64,000 bases of DNA from Thalassobius sp002708925 (GTDB lineage: Bacteria > Pseudomonadota > Alphaproteobacteria > Rhodobacterales > Rhodobacteraceae), in NCBI RefSeq assembly GCF_049803795.1, contig NZ_JBNAGJ010000002.1, positions 602,983 to 666,982 on the forward strand, written 5' to 3'. The notes beneath the pieces were generated by a model. It was given only the letters and a program-made list of their open reading frames with translations, ran no database searches and was not told the DNA's origin. The translations under genes were made by a program, and so were the position numbers. Shown here piece after piece: positions 59,374 through 64,000 of the stretch (positions are counted from its first letter, which is position 1; the number at the start of each line of letters is the position of its first letter).

Positions 59374-59976
59374 ATGGCAGAGATCGACATCCGGGGATTT
59401 CGGATTTTGCAGGGGTATCTGGAGGGCGCGGCGCAGGAATCGCTGGTGCAGGATTTGCGGCAGGTGATCCTGGCCGCGCCCCTGTTTTCGCCGCTGACAC
59501 CTTATGGAAAGCCGATGAGCGTCCGGATGACCTCGGCCGGACGCTACGGCTGGTATGCGGATCGCCGGGGCTATTGTTACAGGCCGCGTCACCCGCAGGG
59601 CGGGCCATGGCCGCCGATCCCCGAGGCTATTTTGCAAATCTGGCGGGCGCTGGTCAGCGCTGAGCGCGATCCGGATTGCTGCCTGATCAATTTCTATGGC
59701 GAAGGCGCGCGTATGGGGATGCATCAGGACAGGGACGAGGCGGATTTCACCTGGCCGGTTCTGTCTGTTTCCCTGGGGGACGAGGGGCTGTTTCGGATCG
59801 GTAACGAGACGCGCGGCGGTAAGACCGAGAGTATCTGGCTAAACTCCGGGGATGTGGTGGTCATGGGCGCCGCCGCGCGGCTGACCTATCACGGGGTGGA
59901 CCGAATCCGGTTCGGCTCGTCCCGGTTGTTGCCCAAAGGCGGGCGGATCAACCTGACCTGCCGTGTGGTCGATTAA
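59374..59976 (+). CDS. alkB: Alpha-ketoglutarate-dependent dioxygenase AlkB
   Basis: Repairs alkylated DNA (1-methyladenine, 3-methylcytosine) by oxidative demethylation. From ATG 59374 (AAGG 8 bases upstream) it has 200 residues. The Fe(II) triad is His117-Asp119 (MHQDRDE) with His173, and Arg191 is in the place of the 2-oxoglutarate-binding arginine. The NFYGEGARMGMH block is typical. In-frame starts at 59365/59368 add two or three residues but leave no room for a ribosome-binding site. Divergent from dnaK; convergent with the ABC permease. Confidence 0.92.
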   Translation: MAEIDIRGFRILQGYLEGAAQESLVQDLRQVILAAPLFSPLTPYGKPMSVRMTSAGRYGWYADRRGYCYRPRHPQGGPWPPIPEAILQIWRALVSAERDPDCCLINFYGEGARMGMHQDRDEADFTWPVLSVSLGDEGLFRIGNETRGGKTESIWLNSGDVVVMGAAARLTYHGVDRIRFGSSRLLPKGGRINLTCRVVD

Positions 59977-60794
59977 CGCCGCGCGCCCCAACTGACCGAG
60001 GAATGCCGGCGGGTATAAAACTCACCCATCAGGCCGATCATCAGGAACACCAGCCCGAAATAAAACGGATATGTTGCCGAGGTATTGCGCGGCACATAAT
60101 TGATGAACACGAACCCGCGCGACTGATCAATGCAGTGAAACAAGGGGTTCCAATCGAACATGGCCAACATGAACGAGGGCAGCGAGTTGGCCACGAACAT
60201 CTTCCCCGAGGCGATCATATTCGCCCGCTGATACACCATGGTGAAAATCCGCACTGGCGTCGGAAACCAGGGTTTCGCGGCCAGCAGCACCATCCCGATG
60301 CCCAGCCCCGAAAACCAGGCCAAAAGCAACATGCCAAACGCCTCGACCGGCTGTTCGATGGTGAAGTGCTGAAAGCCCACATAATAGACAAACAGAATGA
60401 CCGCCAGAGACAGCACCTGAATGTAAAGCGCGCTTAGCGCGCCGGCGGCGATGGCGATAATTGTGTTCATCGGCGCGTGCAGCATCATCGGCGAGGTCGG
60501 CCCCTCGGATCCGACAACGGCACCGATGGTCTTAATCTGGGTCATATAAAGGAAAACCCCAGACATCAGATACAGCAGGAAATCCCCCCGGATCGCCGCA
60601 GACCGCAGCCCCAGAACCGAGAACATGACATAAAAGGCCATCACGAAAATGATCACTTGCAGCATGTTCATGAACAGCGACATGAACGCATTGCCGTGGG
60701 TTTTCCGGATCGAGCGCGCGATGGAATGATAAATCAGTTCGGCAATCGTTAATGCCGATCCCAAATTGGACGTTCGCTTGGTCTGGTGGAACAT
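59973..60794 (-). CDS. ABC-2 type polysaccharide/capsule export permease
   Basis: A 273-residue ABC-2 membrane permease with about six transmembrane segments, of the KpsM/Wzm type that exports surface polysaccharides. ATG 60794 is preferred; the frame opens earlier only via TTG 60818. Motifs such as GVFLYMTQIKTIGAV and the C-terminal EFYTRRHSSVSWG end are typical of this group. No ATPase partner gene is visible within the window; it may lie elsewhere. It is convergent with alkB and divergent from cysQ. Confidence 0.82.
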   Translation of the reverse strand: MFHQTKRTSNLGSALTIAELIYHSIARSIRKTHGNAFMSLFMNMLQVIIFVMAFYVMFSVLGLRSAAIRGDFLLYLMSGVFLYMTQIKTIGAVVGSEGPTSPMMLHAPMNTIIAIAAGALSALYIQVLSLAVILFVYYVGFQHFTIEQPVEAFGMLLLAWFSGLGIGMVLLAAKPWFPTPVRIFTMVYQRANMIASGKMFVANSLPSFMLAMFDWNPLFHCIDQSRGFVFINYVPRNTSATYPFYFGLVFLMIGLMGEFYTRRHSSVSWGARR

Positions 60795-60930
60795 TTCCGC
60801 GCCGATCTGCCGTTTCAATGGTTTTTTCGCATGGAATTCTTGCCGTTCCGTTAGCAGAATATCATAAGGGGAAAGACGTGAATAATCAACAAAACCCGAC
60901 TTTTGCGGGATAGCACTTAGGGCAGAAGCT

Positions 60931-61728
60931 TTGGATTACGAAAAACTGACCACCGTGATGCGCCGCCTGGCGTTGGAAGCGGGCGACAAGATCATGGAAA
61001 TCTACAATTCCGACGATTTCGAGGTGAAAACCAAATCCGACGAAAGCCCCGTAACCGAAGCCGATGAGGCGGCGGATGCTCTGATCTCGGCCGGGCTGCG
61101 CGCTGAATTCCCCGATGTAACCCTGATCACCGAGGAGCAGGCCGACAGCCACAGCACCAAAGCCGAGACCTTTCTGATCGTTGACCCGCTGGACGGGACC
61201 AAGGAATTCGTCCACCGCCGCGGCGATTTCACCGTCAATATCGCCTATGTGGAAAACGGCGTGCCGACCCGCGGCGTCGTTTATGCCCCGGCAAAGGATC
61301 GGATGTTCCTGACGCTGGCCGATGGCTCCTCGGTTGAGGAAACAGGCGATTTCGCCAAGGACGCGATGGGGGCAACCACTGCGATTCAGGTCTCGGACGC
61401 GGATAATACGGCGCTGCTGGTCGTGGCCTCGAAATCGCACCGCGATCAGGCGACGGACGATTACATCAACAAATACGCGGTGGCGGATTCCAAAAGCGCG
61501 GGCTCGTCGCTGAAATTCTGCCTGGTGGCCACGGGCGAGGCCGACATCTACCCCCGCGTTGGCCGCACGATGGAGTGGGACACCGCCGCGGGCCACGCCG
61601 TTCTGCATGGCGCAGGTGGCAAGGTTGTGCGTTTCGACGATCACAGCCCGCTGGTTTACGGCAAAGAGGACTATGCCAACCCGTTCTTCATCGCCTATTC
61701 TCCGAGTGTCGCGCTAAAGCAGGCCTAG
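60931..61728 (+). CDS. 3'(2'),5'-bisphosphate nucleotidase CysQ-like (inositol monophosphatase family)
   Basis: 265 residues of the Li-sensitive phosphatase family. The metal-binding motifs are Glu68-Glu69 (TEE), DPLDGT (85-90, VDPLDGTKEF) and WDTAAGHAVL near residue 213. The DPLDGTKEFVHRRGDFTVNIA block fits CysQ, which removes PAP from sulfate activation. TTG at 60931 with AGGG upstream gives MDYEKLTTVM; the ATG at 60958 would lose 9 residues. A PAPS-linked role fits the sulfotransferase elsewhere in the window, but this is inference. Confidence 0.85.
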   Translation: MDYEKLTTVMRRLALEAGDKIMEIYNSDDFEVKTKSDESPVTEADEAADALISAGLRAEFPDVTLITEEQADSHSTKAETFLIVDPLDGTKEFVHRRGDFTVNIAYVENGVPTRGVVYAPAKDRMFLTLADGSSVEETGDFAKDAMGATTAIQVSDADNTALLVVASKSHRDQATDDYINKYAVADSKSAGSSLKFCLVATGEADIYPRVGRTMEWDTAAGHAVLHGAGGKVVRFDDHSPLVYGKEDYANPFFIAYSPSVALKQA

Positions 61729-61758
61729 GCGGATCACCCGGCCTGGCCGAGGAGGACC

Positions 61759-62991
61759 ATGGATCAGCCGCCCATCAGTGTTGTTGTGGTCAGCCGGGGC
61801 AGGCCAGCCAGCCTGTCCCTGTGTCTGACCGGCCTGGCGCGGCTGTATTACCGTAATCATGAGGTTATCGTCGTCGCGGATGCCGCCGGGCTGTCTGCGG
61901 CTCGCGCTTTGCCGTTTGCCCGGCACCTGAAGCTGATCCCGTATGAGGTGGCGAATATCTCGGGTGCACGGAATTTGGGGATTTCGGCTTCGGCCGGGGA
62001 AATCGTGGCCTTTATTGACGATGATGCCGTGCCCGAACCCACCTGGCTGACCCATCTGGCCGAGGCATTTTCGGATTCCAAAGTGGGCGCTGCCGGAGGA
62101 TTTGTCATCGGGCGGAACGGGATTTCCTGGCAATGGAAGGCCCGCGCGCTGAATACCGGCGGGCAAGCCAGCGCTCTGAATGTAGATGAGAGCGTGACAA
62201 CTGTCCTGCACCCCTCGGCGGGGCGGGCCGTGAAAACCGAAGGCACCAATATGGCCGTGCGGCGCTGGGTGCTGAAGAAACTGGGCGGGTTTGACGAAAA
62301 TTTTCGCTTCTACATGGATGAAACCGATCTGAACATGCGTCTGGCGCAACTGGGGATTGCGACGGCGATTGTGCCGTCCGCCATTGTGCACCATGCCTAT
62401 GCCCCCAGCGCGCGCCGTCGTCAGGACCGGGCGGTTCTGGATTTGTCGGATATCGGGCGCAGTTCGGCTCTGTTCTGGCGCAAACACGCCTTACATCAAG
62501 ACCGGGGCAGGTTTCGCACCGATCTGGAAACCGAGCAGCGCAAACGCGTTCTGCGCCAGATGACCGCAGGCCTGCTAGAGCCCGGCGCCGCCCGAGCCGC
62601 GCTGAAATCCTTGCAAACCGGACTGACCGAGGGGGCTGTCGCCCTTCAGGTGCCACCAACGCATATTGCCCGCCGCCCCGATGATTTTCTGCGGTTTCCC
62701 AGCCTGGCGACGGGTAAGGCGATCACGCTTTGCTCGGGTCGGTTGGGGCGGCGCAAGATGATGCAACAGGCGCGTGATCTGGCCGCCCAGGGGCATACTG
62801 TTTCGGCCTATAGTCTGACGAAAACGGCGGTTTTCCATACTGTTAAATTTCTGCCAGATGGGTATTGGTTACAAACAGGAGGACAATTCGGAAGAAGCAA
62901 CCGGGGCACGGCCTTGTTCCGCCTGATCAGCCGGAAATCCCGGCTGCGGCAGGAACGAAACCGGGTCAGGAAATGGCGAGAGATCGCCTAA
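61759..62991 (+). CDS. Family 2 glycosyltransferase
   Basis: 410 residues. The GT2 fold starts SVVVVSRGRPASLSLCLTG (about 7-25) with the DxD-type IDDDAVPEP near residue 89 and an ETDLNMRL region near 187 (acceptor/acid motif). The C-terminal 150 residues are basic and not assignable. Gene follows cysQ by 30 bases and precedes galU, suggesting surface glycan synthesis together with the ABC permease, though the gene set is incomplete here. Confidence 0.83.
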   Translation: MDQPPISVVVVSRGRPASLSLCLTGLARLYYRNHEVIVVADAAGLSAARALPFARHLKLIPYEVANISGARNLGISASAGEIVAFIDDDAVPEPTWLTHLAEAFSDSKVGAAGGFVIGRNGISWQWKARALNTGGQASALNVDESVTTVLHPSAGRAVKTEGTNMAVRRWVLKKLGGFDENFRFYMDETDLNMRLAQLGIATAIVPSAIVHHAYAPSARRRQDRAVLDLSDIGRSSALFWRKHALHQDRGRFRTDLETEQRKRVLRQMTAGLLEPGAARAALKSLQTGLTEGAVALQVPPTHIARRPDDFLRFPSLATGKAITLCSGRLGRRKMMQQARDLAAQGHTVSAYSLTKTAVFHTVKFLPDGYWLQTGGQFGRSNRGTALFRLISRKSRLRQERNRVRKWREIA

Positions 62992-63127
62992 GTTTTCATC
63001 GAAAAAGCGGATCACGCCGCCAATTCGCATAAAGAGACGCCTGTTTGATCGGCTTTTGCCCAAAACCGCGCCATATCTCGGGGATAGTTTCCGTTTTTCT
63101 GGATCATGAGGAATTCCAAAGGACTTG

Positions 63128-64000
63128 ATGATGACACGTAAGGTTACGAAGGCGATTTTTCCTGTTGCCGGCCTGGGGACGCGTTTTTTGCCCGCGACGA
63201 AATCGGTGCCCAAAGAGATCATGACGCTGGTTGACCGCCCGCTGGTCCAATACGCCATCGACGAGGCGCGCGCCGCCGGGATCGAGGAATTCATCTTTGT
63301 CACTTCGCGCGGGAAATCGGCGCTTGAGGATTATTTCGATCAGCGCCCCTATCTGGAAGACGAGCTGCGCAAGAAGAACAAGACCAAGCTGCTGGAGGTT
63401 CTGGAAACCACCAATATGGAAAGCGGCGCGGTGGCCTATATCCGCCAGGCTCAGGCGCTGGGTCTGGGACATGCGGTGTGGTGCGCGCGCCGTCTGATCC
63501 ATGACGAACCCTTCGCGGTGATCCTGCCCGATGACGTGATCGCGGCGGAAAAGCCCTGCCTGCAACAGATGGTCGAGGCCTATCAGGAAACCGGCGGCAG
63601 CATGGTCGCCGCGATGGAAGTCCCGCCCGAGAAAGTCTCGGCCTACGGGGTGCTGGACGTGAAGGAAGACATGGGCTCGGTCGTGTCGGTGAACGGCATG
63701 GTGGAAAAGCCCCCCGCCGGCACCGAGCCGTCCAACCTGGCGGTGATCGGCCGCTATATCCTGTCGCCCAACGTGCTGAAAACGCTGGATAAAAAGGAAA
63801 CCGGCGCGGGCGGAGAAATCCAGCTGACCGACGCCATCGCCCGCGAGATCACCCAGGGCCGCGGCGTCTACGGGCTGCGTTTCAACGGCGAGCGTTTCGA
63901 TTGCGGCTCCAAGGCGGGCTTCTTGCAGGCCACCATCGCCTTCGGCCTCTCACGCGACGACCTGCGCGATGAGCTCATGGACTACCTGCAGGCCGTGACC
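63128..64000 (+). CDS. galU: UTP-glucose-1-phosphate uridylyltransferase (partial, cut by window edge)
   Basis: Makes UDP-glucose for polysaccharide synthesis. The 291 residues in the window are open to the end; the full family length is about 297, so only the last few residues are missing. Family blocks are AIFPVAGLGTRFLPATKSVPKE (about 9-30), VILPDDVIA and VEKPPAGTEPSNLAVIGRY. ATG 63128 has AAGGA upstream; ATG 63131 is an equal alternative. It ends the surface-polysaccharide stretch. Confidence 0.93.
   Translation, partial: MMTRKVTKAIFPVAGLGTRFLPATKSVPKEIMTLVDRPLVQYAIDEARAAGIEEFIFVTSRGKSALEDYFDQRPYLEDELRKKNKTKLLEVLETTNMESGAVAYIRQAQALGLGHAVWCARRLIHDEPFAVILPDDVIAAEKPCLQQMVEAYQETGGSMVAAMEVPPEKVSAYGVLDVKEDMGSVVSVNGMVEKPPAGTEPSNLAVIGRYILSPNVLKTLDKKETGAGGEIQLTDAIAREITQGRGVYGLRFNGERFDCGSKAGFLQATIAFGLSRDDLRDELMDYLQAVT

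Overview
This window looks like the origin-proximal part of a chromosome from an alphaproteobacterium, most likely a Rhodobacteraceae/Roseobacter-type organism. The gene order maf-aroE-coaE on one side and rho-mnmE-mnmG-rsmG-parA-parB on the other is the arrangement that flanks the replication origin in Caulobacter and in many Rhodobacterales. Codon use is GC-rich for most of the window, and the protein families (HrcA, CtrA-type motif, RbaY-like phosphatase, YlxR-L7Ae fusion, alphaproteobacterial IF2) fit. No species-level claim is made.

Bases 1-9100 hold the origin region. The maf-aroE-coaE operon runs leftward and the rho to parB genes run rightward from an AT-rich, 580-base non-coding gap (1723-2305). 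That gap contains a perfect DnaA box, several near-consensus ones, an AT-rich tract, a TTAA-N7-TTAA CtrA-type site and a likely rho promoter. Two perfect 16-base parS palindromes lie inside the first codons of mnmG and rsmG, close to parA and parB.

Bases 9090-22067 are mostly housekeeping genes: ybaN, hemW, rdgB and rph on the minus strand, a divergent hrcA-grpE heat-shock pair, mutS, malic enzyme maeB, a PfkB-family sugar kinase, msrA, and a class IV aminotransferase coupled to a sulfotransferase. Bases 22092-22603 form a small, compositionally different patch with a Cys-rich 73-residue protein and two hairpins. Bases 22604-41181 carry SCP2, argG, ilvA, an Hpt/response-regulator-phosphatase pair, two Nudix hydrolases, hslO, cca, an RNA methyltransferase, a cell-wall cluster (two L,D-transpeptidases and a CAP protein), hemH, an NDUFAF5-like methyltransferase, comF, grxC, a nitrilase homologue, a MarR regulator, ubiG and pip.

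Bases 41263-46825 are the rimP-nusA-ylxR-infB transcription/translation operon. It is preceded by a promoter, a short leader and a terminator with a competing antiterminator pairing. A 45-residue gene lies after infB. Then come mutT-argJ-PPIase (minus) and secA (plus), a 330-residue exported protein of unknown role, a periplasmic-binding/OmpA fusion, radC, and dnaK-dnaJ under a near-ideal alphaproteobacterial heat-shock promoter. The last 5 kb turns to surface polysaccharide and sulfur-nucleotide genes: alkB, a polysaccharide-export ABC permease, a CysQ-like phosphatase, a family 2 glycosyltransferase and galU, which is cut by the right edge.

No tRNA, rRNA, insertion sequence, prophage or CRISPR array was seen. 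The window is almost entirely conserved core genome. The more unusual items are the regulatory signals around the origin and rimP, the small proteins, and the low-GC patch near 22.1-22.6 kb. No convincing new multi-gene system was found.
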